Shown here one piece after another: positions 45,203-53,789 of a stretch of 64,000 bases of DNA. This stretch comes from Phocaeicola dorei (GTDB lineage: Bacteria; Bacteroidota; Bacteroidia; Bacteroidales; Bacteroidaceae). The position numbers and the translations under genes were made by a program. Position 1 is the stretch's first letter. The number at the start of each line of letters is the position of its first letter. The DNA lies in NCBI RefSeq assembly GCF_013009555.1, contig NZ_CP046176.1, forward strand, positions 3,813,501 through 3,877,500. The letters are read 5' to 3'. The notes below the pieces were generated by a model. The model searched no databases, was not told the DNA's origin, and saw only the letters and a program-made list of their open reading frames with translations.

Positions 45203-46786
45203 TTAGTTACCGTATTCAAAATAATCTATATCCACATATCCTCCCAAATCTTTAGTAGCATAATTAAAAATAGCAAACTTGCTTCCCATAAAGAATTTGG
45301 TATAATCAAAAACCATTTTACAAGGTTCTCCTATTCGTTTCCACGTTTTCTTGTCATAACTGTAATAAAAAGTGGCTTCATCTTTTTTATCTGCAAAATC
45401 GCCCTCCATACGAAGATAGACCACCTCTTTCTCACAATCCATGCGTTCCTTCTCCAGTACTTCCACAGCAGTCACCCTTTTTTCCCGGTCCGAAAGACTG
45501 ACAGACTGATGTGACATCACCCACTGCTTTTTCCCGTTCTCCATGACCACAGCCAGTACCCCGGACAACCCATTGAAAGCGCAGAAGCCCGCAACATCTC
45601 CTTCTTTCATCTTCGAGATATCCATAGCTACCACACCGCTGCACTTCGGTCCGCTCATACGCTGAGTCAAGGTATTGGGAGCCAGAAACAGATTGTCCAC
45701 CACCTTTCCGGTCCTCAACCGCAGGAAACCCGGACGCTCCGTCAGTGACCAGCAATCGTCCAACGGATTGTGGTTCCACTGCCAGTTCAAACTCAACTGA
45801 TCGGTGTCGAAACCATCACTTCCCATGATACTTCCTTTACATTCCTCTCCGTAAACAGGCATCTCCATACATTCGGGCACACGTCCGTCCGCATCACCCA
45901 GTATCGGCCAACCGTCTTCCCAGCGGCAGGGCATCAATGTGGGTACACGCCCTATACCGCCTCTATCCTGAAAAATAAAGCCATACCAGTTTCCGTCAGG
46001 AGTATCGACTATACAGCCTTGTCCCACGCCACCATATCCTTGAAATTCAGTTTCTAAAATCACCTTTTTCTCATACGGACCGGTTATCTGGTCGGCACGG
46101 TAGCACACCTCACGACGCAACCGTCCGGGAATGCTCCAGTCCATGGAAATCATCATCACATAATATCTGCCGTTATGCTTGAATGCCTGACTTCCTTCCA
46201 GAAGTCCCTGCTCGTCGGCGTCCCGCTCGAATATCTTTTGGTCTATACCTCCCGGTTCCACATCGCTCAGGTCGCTCTTGAGCTGACGAAGTTGCCCGGT
46301 GCCATAAAACAGATAAACTTTGCCGTCGTCATCAAAAAACAAAGAAGCATCATGATGATGAGGCGGACGGGAAAGTAATGTCCATTCGCCCGCCGGATCT
46401 TCGGCGGTATAGATATAACCACGATGGGGTTCATCATTGGGTGAGAACCATACATAGAACCGTCCGTCATGATAGCGGAGGCTGGAAGCCCATTGTCCGC
46501 GACCATATACCGTGCCTTCTTTCAAATCATAACGGGGCAAGTCAGTAAGCCGTTGAAACACATAACTGATCGTTTCCCAATGCACCAAGTCTTTTGAACG
46601 CATCACCGGACAACCCGGCATCAGGTGCATAGTGGTGCTTACCAGATAGTAGTAGTTTCCCACCCTTATCATGGAAGGGTCAGGTACATCCGCCTCAATC
46701 ACCGGATTATGGAACATTCCCCGTTGTTGTGCAAACGCCCCCGACAAACCAATGAAGCAGGTAATAATAATGATGATCTTCTTCAT
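45203..46786 (-). CDS. GH43 glycosidase with C-terminal beta-sandwich
   Basis: GH43 enzymes are inverting beta-xylosidases or alpha-L-arabinofuranosidases. The 527-residue protein has a signal peptide (about 1-19), then the five-bladed propeller. The general base Asp is in EADVPDPSMI, the pKa-tuning Asp in HDASLFFDDDG, and the acid Glu in LLEGSQAFKHNG. A concanavalin-like beta-sandwich (about 325-525, GSDGFDTDQLSLNWQWNHNP onward) follows. The HDA and EGSQ variants suggest a subfamily 12-type enzyme, so arabinofuranosidase activity is as likely as xylosidase. It is the first full gene of operon 1. Confidence 0.88.
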   Translation of the reverse strand: MKKIIIIITCFIGLSGAFAQQRGMFHNPVIEADVPDPSMIRVGNYYYLVSTTMHLMPGCPVMRSKDLVHWETISYVFQRLTDLPRYDLKEGTVYGRGQWASSLRYHDGRFYVWFSPNDEPHRGYIYTAEDPAGEWTLLSRPPHHHDASLFFDDDGKVYLFYGTGQLRQLKSDLSDVEPGGIDQKIFERDADEQGLLEGSQAFKHNGRYYVMMISMDWSIPGRLRREVCYRADQITGPYEKKVILETEFQGYGGVGQGCIVDTPDGNWYGFIFQDRGGIGRVPTLMPCRWEDGWPILGDADGRVPECMEMPVYGEECKGSIMGSDGFDTDQLSLNWQWNHNPLDDCWSLTERPGFLRLRTGKVVDNLFLAPNTLTQRMSGPKCSGVVAMDISKMKEGDVAGFCAFNGLSGVLAVVMENGKKQWVMSHQSVSLSDREKRVTAVEVLEKERMDCEKEVVYLRMEGDFADKKDEATFYYSYDKKTWKRIGEPCKMVFDYTKFFMGSKFAIFNYATKDLGGYVDIDYFEYGN

Positions 46787-46801
46787 TTCTTTTTCTACTT
46801 T

Positions 46802-46930
46802 CTATTTTTTAACTATAGCCAGTTTCACAATCGGATTCTGCGCCTGCAACACTCCGGCAAGCAACAGGGACAAGCCACTCATCATACATTTCCGGATACC
46901 GGATAAATCACATTCAAGTTTCATATTCAT
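46802..46930 (-). pseudogene. Signal-peptide stub at the head of operon 1
   Basis: A 42-residue frame contains a complete-looking signal peptide (GLSLLLAGVLQAQ), then NPIVKLAIVKK and a stop. AQNPIV is a common mature start of secreted GH43 enzymes in this group. It lies between the operon promoter and the GH43 gene at 46786, so it is probably the 5' remnant of a deleted secreted-enzyme gene. A functional leader peptide is the alternative. Confidence 0.5.
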
Positions 46931-46985
46931 GGTATTAAATTCACAAGGTTGTTTTTATTTTCCGTTCTTCACGGCTCAACAAGAG

Positions 46986-46993
46986 CAAAGATA
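46986..46993 (-). promoter_or_regulatory. -7 box of xylan operon 1
   Basis: The minus strand reads TATCTTTG, 55 bp before the stub ATG. No -33 TTTG is present, which fits a promoter that depends on an activator. Confidence 0.6.
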
Positions 46994-47023
46994 AAGACAT
47001 CCGCTTTATTTTCGGGCGGAACT

Positions 47024-47052
47024 ATGTTACATAGTCCTTTTCCCATGTTACA
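47024..47052 (-). promoter_or_regulatory. Predicted regulator half-sites of operon 1
   Basis: GTTACA occurs at 47026-47031 and 47047-47052 (plus strand), exactly 21 bp apart, the nearer core 32 bp from the -7 box. The same arrangement occurs before operons 2 and 3. The sites lie between operon 1 and the divergent regulator gene and may also control the latter. Confidence 0.6.
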
Positions 47053-47123
47053 AACTCACCCTATTATGGCGGGAAGTATAGAAATTACCTCTTTTTTATT
47101 AGGCTATATATATTTTTTTGAAT

Positions 47124-47131
47124 TATTTTTG
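47124..47131 (+). promoter_or_regulatory. -7 box of the hybrid two-component regulator
   Basis: TATTTTTG lies 30 bp before the ATG at 47162; no clear -33 element. Confidence 0.5.
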
Positions 47132-47161
47132 TGCGCCTGAATCAATCTGAGATATTATATT

Positions 47162-50100
47162 ATGATGAAACATACACTTCTTACACTATTTATGTTCCTG
47201 TCTTTATTATGTCACGGACAATCATATAAATTCTTCACAACAGACAGGGAACTGTCCAGCAGTCTGATCAACAAGATATATCAGGACCGGAACGGTATGA
47301 TCTGGATCGCCACCGAAGACGGACTGAACCGCTACGACGGAGCCAAATTCGTCATCTACAAGCATGATCCGGAAAACGAGCACTCTCTCTGCCACAACTA
47401 CGTACGCGCCCTGTATGAAGACAGCAAGGGACGATTGTTCGTAGGAACCTATAATGGAATACAGTTATACGATCCCGCCACCGACAGCTTCAGCACACAG
47501 GCGCAATGGGAAGACGGAAAGACTTTTGACAGCAATATCATGTCCATTCTGGAGTGTAGGAACGGAGAAATATGGGTATCGGGAAACAACTTGTGTACCA
47601 TAACCATCACACAGGGGAAACTGACTGCACACAAACTGGATTTACCTATCCCCACCCAAATGACAGACTACATGATAGAGGACAGACAACACAATCTTTG
47701 GGTAACACAGGGTGAGAATGGTATCTACCGCCTCTCTGCGGACAATAAAAGCAAGCACTTTCTGAAACAAGAGAAGGGAATGACCATTGTGGACCTCTAT
47801 GAAGACAACTACGGAGACATCTACCTGGCAACCATAGGCAAAGGATTGCTGAAATATAACCAACCGGCAGAAGAGTTCATTCCTATCCTTTATAAAGGAA
47901 AACAAAACCTGCCTATCAAATCCATCTGCCAGATAAGCCAGAACGAGCTTTGTCTGGGCACGGACGGGAAAGGCGCCAAGATTTTCAACATCCCCAAACA
48001 GCTCATCACGGATTACCCTTTTGATAATAATTACCTCGACTCCGGTACCTCCAAAGTACACTCCGTCCTGAAAGACAATGCAGGAAACCTATGGATAGCC
48101 ATTTACCAGAAAGGGGTTATGATGATTCCCGCACAGCCCAACAGTTTCAAGTACATAGGCTACAAATCAATAAACAAGAATATCATCGGCTCCAACTGTA
48201 TCACCTCACTCTGCCGCGACCACGAAGGCATATTATGGATAGGTACTGACAACGACGGCATATACGGTATCACCACAGAACTGAAGCAAAGAGTCCATTA
48301 TGCCCCACATGACAGCCCTTCTTCGGTTCCTTCCACCGTTTTCGGCCTGTATGAAGACTCTGAACGTAATCTGTGGTTCGGATCCTATACCAACGGACTA
48401 GGCAGACTGGATAAGAAAACAGGACAGTGCAGCTATCTGCAGAATCTGACAGACAAGCATGGAAACCGTATCCAACGCGTGTATGATCTGGTTGAAGACC
48501 AGGACAAACGACTCTGGATAGCCACCATGGGAGCCGGACTTTTCTATTATGACTTGAAGACAGGACAGTCTGTATATGATCCTAAATTCAATGCTGCCAC
48601 CGAAAAATATAAATGGATAAGCTGTCTTCTGTATGCCGGTGACAACCACCTTTATGTAGGAACGTATGACGGAATAAGATGTATAGACCTGAGCACCGAC
48701 GACTTCAAGACTGAGGAAATCCTGTCCAGACACATCATCCACTCCCTTTATGAAGACCCCCAAGGCAACATCTGGATAGGCAGTTCCGACGGACTGGCGG
48801 AATGGAATCCCCAAACCCGGCAACTAAAGACCTACACCACCGCCCACGGACTATCCAGTAACGCCGTATATGCCATCAAAGGAGACGGGCAGGACAACTT
48901 ATGGATAAGCACCAATGCCGGAATGTCACGTTTTAATCTGAATACCCACACGTTCAGCAATTTCTATGCAGACGACGGCCTGCAAGGAAATGAATTCAGC
49001 AAAAACGCCTCTTTTGCCGACCACAACGGCATACTCTGGTTTGGAGGTACAAATGGAATTACCTATTTCAATCCTCAAGAGATTACAAATCCCGCAAAAA
49101 AATGGAACGTACGCATCATCGACTTCTATCTGCACGACCAGCCCATAAGGAAAGGAATGTTGTCGGGCGGAAAAGAAATCATAAACACCTCCGTCTTTGA
49201 GGCCCGGGATTTCCACTTGTCACATAACGACAACGCTTTCAGCATCGAGTTCTCTACCCGCGAACTAAATAATTCCGAACGTATCACGTATCTATATACC
49301 ATAAACAACACCCCCTGGGTCAAGCTTCCCAAAGGAGTCAACCGAGTGTCATTCAGCGACCTTCCCCCCGGCGATTATCATTTCCGGATCAAAGCCGAAG
49401 ATTATCTGCTGGAATCCGACACCGATGAAATCACCATTCACATCGCACCGGCATGGTGGGCATCGGGCTGGGCCATGCTGATCTATGCCTTATTGGCAGT
49501 AGCAGCCGTCTATGGCATCATCCTGCAAGTGAGACACCGTTACCGCATAAGGCAGGAAATGATGCAACATATCCATGCTGAACAGATAAACGAAGCCAAG
49601 CTACAGTTTTTCATCAACATCTCCCACGAGATACGTACTCCGATGTCGCTCATCATCAGTCCTTTGCAAAAACTGATGACAAACGATACAGACCACGAAC
49701 GGCAAAAGAACTACCGCATCATCTGGCGCAATTCCGAAAGAATCCTTCGGCTTGTAAACCAATTGATGGATATACGCAAGATAGACAAAGGGCAGATGTC
49801 ACTCGTTTTCCGTGAAACCGAAATGACCGGATTCATTAATGATTTGTGTGAAACCTTTACAGAACAAGCGAACAAAAAACAAATTACTTTGCAGTTCCAC
49901 CACGAGGGCGCCGACCACTTAAAGTTGTGGGTGGACCCGGTGAACTTCGACAAAATTATCCTGAACATCCTGTCCAATGCCTTCAAATTCACCCCCGAAG
50001 GAGGCAGTGTGGACATACGGCTACGCACCGGTAAGGACTCCACCCTGCCGAAACCATTACAACAGTATGCCGAAATTACCGTGACCGACAGCGGAATAGG

Positions 50101-51214
50101 AATCGCCCCCAAAGAAACAGAACACATATTCGAACGCTTTTACCAGATACGGAATAGCCAAAACAACTCAAACATAGGTACCGGTATCGGGCTGCACCTC
50201 ACCCGCTCACTGGTGGAACTTCATCACGGAGACATCCGTGTAGAAAATAATCCGGACGGACAACCGGGATGCAGCTTTATCATCCGTATGCCTCTGGGAT
50301 GCGCCCATCTGCGCAAAGAAGAAATGGAAGCCGACAAAGCTCCTCTCTTCCACACTCCGGCTCCGGTCCTTCCTGTTCCTTATGAAACCGAGGAAGAAGA
50401 AAACGGAAAAACACGAACCAAAACGAAATACAAAGTACTGGTGGTAGAAGACGATGAAGATATACGCCGCTATATCTGCCGTGAACTGGCAAGCGATTAC
50501 CATACCCTGGAAAGCTGCAACGGCAAGGAGGCACTGGAAAGCATCTTCAATAAAACCCCGGACCTGGTAATAAGTGATGTCATGATGCCCGAAATGGACG
50601 GACTTACCTTATGCCACAAAATAAAGCAAAATGTGAACCTGAACCACATCCCGGTAATACTGCTCACCGCCAAGACACGGGAGGAAGACAATCTGGAAGG
50701 TCTGGAAACAGGAGCCGACGCCTACATGACCAAACCTTTCCATATGGAGATATTGAGGAAAACGGCCGCCAACCTGATCCGCAGTCGTGAACGGCTACGC
50801 AATACCTATACCGGACAACAGACCCAAGGAGATAAGGTACAACCAATAGAAGTACAGTCCCCCGATGACAAACTGATGGAACGAATCATGCGGGTCATCA
50901 ACGAAAACCTGAGCAACCCGAACCTCACCGTGGAGATGATTACCACCGAGGTAGGCATCAGCCGCGTGCACTTGCACCGTAAACTGAAAGAACTGACCAA
51001 CCAGACCACACGGGATTTTATCCGGAACATCCGACTGAAACAAGCGGCAGAACTGTTGTCGAAGAAACGGTACACCATAGCCGAAGTGGCGGACTTGACC
51101 GGATTCACCAATCCCAACAATTTCTCGACCGCTTTCAAGGATCTGTACGGAATGCCTCCCAGCATATACATGGAACAACATTTGAAACAGGATAAGAATA
51201 AGGAAGAGAACTGA
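47162..51214 (+). CDS. Hybrid two-component system regulator (HTCS) of the xylan locus
   Basis: All parts of a two-component pathway in one 1350-residue protein. A signal peptide (about 1-19) leads to a periplasmic two-bladed propeller sensor built from repeats of the type GxIWIATxDGLxxY (about 25-640) and a Y_Y_Y domain (about 690-755). One membrane helix (about 762-785) follows. The kinase has HisKA (FFINISHEIRTPMS, His near 820) and HATPase (NILSNAFKFTPEG, GIGIAP, GTGIGLHL). The receiver's Asp lies in VISDVMMPEMDG near 1137. The C-terminus is an AraC-type DNA-binding domain (about 1245-1345). Such proteins bind oligosaccharides in the periplasm and switch on the adjacent locus. It is divergent from operon 1. 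Confidence 0.95.
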   Translation: MMKHTLLTLFMFLSLLCHGQSYKFFTTDRELSSSLINKIYQDRNGMIWIATEDGLNRYDGAKFVIYKHDPENEHSLCHNYVRALYEDSKGRLFVGTYNGIQLYDPATDSFSTQAQWEDGKTFDSNIMSILECRNGEIWVSGNNLCTITITQGKLTAHKLDLPIPTQMTDYMIEDRQHNLWVTQGENGIYRLSADNKSKHFLKQEKGMTIVDLYEDNYGDIYLATIGKGLLKYNQPAEEFIPILYKGKQNLPIKSICQISQNELCLGTDGKGAKIFNIPKQLITDYPFDNNYLDSGTSKVHSVLKDNAGNLWIAIYQKGVMMIPAQPNSFKYIGYKSINKNIIGSNCITSLCRDHEGILWIGTDNDGIYGITTELKQRVHYAPHDSPSSVPSTVFGLYEDSERNLWFGSYTNGLGRLDKKTGQCSYLQNLTDKHGNRIQRVYDLVEDQDKRLWIATMGAGLFYYDLKTGQSVYDPKFNAATEKYKWISCLLYAGDNHLYVGTYDGIRCIDLSTDDFKTEEILSRHIIHSLYEDPQGNIWIGSSDGLAEWNPQTRQLKTYTTAHGLSSNAVYAIKGDGQDNLWISTNAGMSRFNLNTHTFSNFYADDGLQGNEFSKNASFADHNGILWFGGTNGITYFNPQEITNPAKKWNVRIIDFYLHDQPIRKGMLSGGKEIINTSVFEARDFHLSHNDNAFSIEFSTRELNNSERITYLYTINNTPWVKLPKGVNRVSFSDLPPGDYHFRIKAEDYLLESDTDEITIHIAPAWWASGWAMLIYALLAVAAVYGIILQVRHRYRIRQEMMQHIHAEQINEAKLQFFINISHEIRTPMSLIISPLQKLMTNDTDHERQKNYRIIWRNSERILRLVNQLMDIRKIDKGQMSLVFRETEMTGFINDLCETFTEQANKKQITLQFHHEGADHLKLWVDPVNFDKIILNILSNAFKFTPEGGSVDIRLRTGKDSTLPKPLQQYAEITVTDSGIGIAPKETEHIFERFYQIRNSQNNSNIGTGIGLHLTRSLVELHHGDIRVENNPDGQPGCSFIIRMPLGCAHLRKEEMEADKAPLFHTPAPVLPVPYETEEEENGKTRTKTKYKVLVVEDDEDIRRYICRELASDYHTLESCNGKEALESIFNKTPDLVISDVMMPEMDGLTLCHKIKQNVNLNHIPVILLTAKTREEDNLEGLETGADAYMTKPFHMEILRKTAANLIRSRERLRNTYTGQQTQGDKVQPIEVQSPDDKLMERIMRVINENLSNPNLTVEMITTEVGISRVHLHRKLKELTNQTTRDFIRNIRLKQAAELLSKKRYTIAEVADLTGFTNPNNFSTAFKDLYGMPPSIYMEQHLKQDKNKEEN

Positions 51215-51350
51215 AAATAATTTCCGGTTCTCTTTTCCACCAAGTACAGACCCAGTTTCCGCCGAATGCAAACTTTGCGGATACAATGGTATGAACAAAT
51301 ACACTTTTCCTACAAAACACTCTTACATATACCTATTTCACGAACCTTTC

Positions 51351-51441
51351 TTCAGTCCATTCAGCCGGCATAACTCACTATTACACAATGCATAAGGCTG
51401 ACAGTAGTCCTTTCAGTCTGCTATCAGTCCTTTCAGCCGAT
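51351..51441 (+). repeat. Three copies of a CAGTCC(T/A)TTCAG repeat
   Basis: Copies begin near 51352, 51406 and 51425: CAGTCCATTCAGCCGG, AGTCCTTTCAGTCTG and CAGTCCTTTCAGCCGA. They follow the 3' end of the regulator gene. Function is unknown; they could fold with complementary segments of the mRNA tail. Confidence 0.45.
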
Positions 51442-51586
51442 GGAAAAATATTTCCCAAGCTCTTTCCTTACTTCAAAACATATCCGACAGGAACAGACAG
51501 ACCCCATATCCACCAATCGCAAACTACAAGCAGCAACAAGCTGTACAAGTATCCTTTACCAGCCTGATGAATACCCTAATTCCTCT

Positions 51587-51696
51587 TGATAAATTTATCG
51601 TTTCACTAAGGTGATGAAATTGCATCACCTTAGTAAAGAATCCTCATCACTTAAGTGATAAAACTTACCCACCTAAGTGAAACAGTAAATTTATCA
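51587..51696. repeat. Nested palindrome cluster after the regulator gene
   Basis: An outer inverted repeat joins 51587-51613 with 51670-51696 (24 of 27 positions). Inside it, ACTAAGGTGATG (51605-51616) pairs perfectly with 51623-51634 around a 6-nt loop, and ATCACTTAAGTGAT (51646-51659) is a perfect palindrome. Four variants of a TCACTWAGGTGAT core thus alternate in orientation. It could form a large RNA or cruciform structure between converging operons. Confidence 0.65.
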
Positions 51697-51774
51697 GAAG
51701 GAAGCCACATACTCATCAAACTGAAAACATATATTCTATGGGAAGATGATAACCTACCCAGCAGTCCATACCAT

Positions 51775-51819
51775 AAAAAGACCGCCGCTTCTTCCATCAG
51801 AAACAGAAAGAAACGGCGG
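51775..51819 (-). terminator. Terminator of the GH43-susC-susD operon
   Basis: A stem CCGCCG plus TTCTT pairs with AAGAA plus CGGCGG, followed on the minus strand by TCTTTTT, 21 bp after the susD stop. Confidence 0.82.
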
Positions 51820-51840
51820 GTACTCTTAAAAAACAAAAAA

Positions 51841-53781
51841 TCAATCTCTGTATCCCGGATTCTGATAAGCGTCTTTTTCCTCCTCTGTCATTTCCATGCC
51901 ATCCAACTGTCCTTGTGGGATAGGACGGAGATAATGGAACGCTTCGATGGTACGGCTGTAAGTCTGCGGATTGTGATCACCCTTGCCTCCACAAATCACG
52001 TAACTGTCAGCATATTCGTTCCATTTCTGAGTACGAACCAAGTCGAACCAACGATAACCTTCGCCATAGAACTCGCGGCTGCGTTCATCCAGAATATAGT
52101 TGATGTCAATGGTTGCCGGAGTGGCGGCTGTCATTTCAGCACTGAAATCACGATCCACTTCCTTGTACTCGGCATTGCTGTAAGTCCAGCGACCGGCACG
52201 GGCACGAAGCACGTTCACCAGGTCACGGGCAGACTTGCCGGCTTGTGTGGCAGCTCCTTCTACGGCAGCTTCGGCAGCAACCAGATAAAGTTCGGAGAAC
52301 TTGGCGATGTTATACGGACGGGTACTTCCCGCATTGGGCTGTCCTGCTCCGGAGCCGTTGTCTGTACGATACGGGCCGAGTTTCCAAAGACCGGGATATA
52401 CATAGCGGCCTACCGCATCCAGTCCCAATACCCAGTCGGCACGACCGGGCAACGTACCTGCTCCCAGATTGCTTTTAGAACCTTCTCCTGCATAGTCTAT
52501 CTTATCCATATCCTGGAATACGAAAGAGAATATAGGTTCACGTTCTTTCACTTTCATTCCGTTGGCATTGGTCACCGATTCCCAGTTCTGTCCGGCTGTA
52601 GACCAGTTGCCGCGATAAACAGTAGTAAAAGTACCGTCGTAACGGGAGTCGTTCACCTTGTCGGCAAACGTCTTGGTAAACACACCCAACGGAGGAGCCA
52701 TACGGGTCCAAGGGCGGCCATAACACTGCTCGGCAATACGGTTGATGACAGCCTGATTATCAGCCGAACGCGCGTCGGTATAGTTCCAGTTCATCATCCA
52801 TCCGGCAAAGTTATCGGGAGCACCACCGCCACCGTAGCTCAGGCTGCCACCATTATAATACTCGTCTTCCTGCGTATGGTCTGCATAGAGCAGGATTTCC
52901 ATGTTACGGTCATTGGGTCCGGCATTCACCATCCAGAAGCTTTCCTGCAAGCCGAAAGGACCGGGGTTCTCGATAGCAGTAACCGCCACATCGTATGCCT
53001 GCTGGAAGTACCATGCCGCATCGTGTCCGTCGGGGTCCGTACGCTGGCACTCGGGATAAGTAGGAATGTTATTCGGATTCTTCAGCCACCAGGCATAAGT
53101 CAGATAAGCCTTTGCCAAGTACAGGCGGGCAACGGTCTTGGTCACTCCGCCCGTCACACGAGGATTAGCGGGCAAGTTCTCGATAGCGGTCAGCAAGTCG
53201 GGGAAGATGGCCTTGGTGTACACTTCGGGCACGGTATTGCGCACGGAGGTACGTGAAGGAGTGATATTGAACTTCAGTTCGCCGGAACCTAGGTCCAGAG
53301 GCACTCCGCCGAAGGTCTGCACCAACAGGAAATAATCGAACGCACGGAAGAAGCGGGCTTCGGAAACCAATGATTCATTGACTCCTACTTCGGCACCGTT
53401 CTCTATCACTCCGTTAGCGGTGTTGATGTTCGAGAAAGCGGTTCCCCACAAGGCGTCGGAACGGCAAGTCGTGGCAGTCAGGTTGCCTACTCCGGACAGG
53501 TCGGCATCCTTGAAGTTACCATCGGCACTCCATCCCCAGGTTGCCTCATCGGTTCCCGTCAGACAGGAATTATAATAATAAGCTTGTCCGTAAATATAGC
53601 GCAAGTGTGCATACATGGAGGTCACACCGCCTTCCACCCCCTTTTCTGTCTTAAAGAAAGTAGGATCATAACTGCTGCGCGGCTGCTCGTCCAGAATGTC
53701 TGAACAGGATGCTGTCAGGAACAAAGCCAGTGCGGCTGTTCCCAAAACTCTTATTTTTGAAAATATAGGTTTCATAGTCAT
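51841..53781 (-). CDS. SusD/RagB-family surface glycan-binding lipoprotein
   Basis: SusD proteins cap their SusC transporter and bind glycan at the cell surface. The 646-residue protein has a lipoprotein signal (TAALALFLTASC, Cys26), the N-terminal SusD-like part (SDILDEQPRSSYDPTFF, GVTSMYAHLRYIYGQ) and tetratricopeptide-like helices. The C-terminal RagB region has YLVAAEAAVEGA and ILDERSREFYGEGYRWFDLVRTQKW. It is encoded 8 bp after susC and is the last gene of operon 2. Context points to xylan or xylo-oligosaccharide binding. Confidence 0.93.
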   Translation of the reverse strand: MTMKPIFSKIRVLGTAALALFLTASCSDILDEQPRSSYDPTFFKTEKGVEGGVTSMYAHLRYIYGQAYYYNSCLTGTDEATWGWSADGNFKDADLSGVGNLTATTCRSDALWGTAFSNINTANGVIENGAEVGVNESLVSEARFFRAFDYFLLVQTFGGVPLDLGSGELKFNITPSRTSVRNTVPEVYTKAIFPDLLTAIENLPANPRVTGGVTKTVARLYLAKAYLTYAWWLKNPNNIPTYPECQRTDPDGHDAAWYFQQAYDVAVTAIENPGPFGLQESFWMVNAGPNDRNMEILLYADHTQEDEYYNGGSLSYGGGGAPDNFAGWMMNWNYTDARSADNQAVINRIAEQCYGRPWTRMAPPLGVFTKTFADKVNDSRYDGTFTTVYRGNWSTAGQNWESVTNANGMKVKEREPIFSFVFQDMDKIDYAGEGSKSNLGAGTLPGRADWVLGLDAVGRYVYPGLWKLGPYRTDNGSGAGQPNAGSTRPYNIAKFSELYLVAAEAAVEGAATQAGKSARDLVNVLRARAGRWTYSNAEYKEVDRDFSAEMTAATPATIDINYILDERSREFYGEGYRWFDLVRTQKWNEYADSYVICGGKGDHNPQTYSRTIEAFHYLRPIPQGQLDGMEMTEEEKDAYQNPGYRD

Positions 53782-53789
53782 GCTTTCAT

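Larger units (their letters stand above)
51215..51777. other. Gene-free convergent region with repeats
   Basis: No gene is supported between the regulator and susD stops. The stretch holds three degenerate copies of CAGTCCTTTCAG and a cluster of palindromes, listed separately. An open plus-strand frame from 51655 runs into antisense of susD and is not credible. Confidence 0.5.

Noticed and set aside
51655-53256. Open plus-strand frame of 533 codons antisense to susD
   Set aside because: It mirrors a clear SusD gene, has no recognisable domain or RBS, and begins in the palindrome/terminator region.
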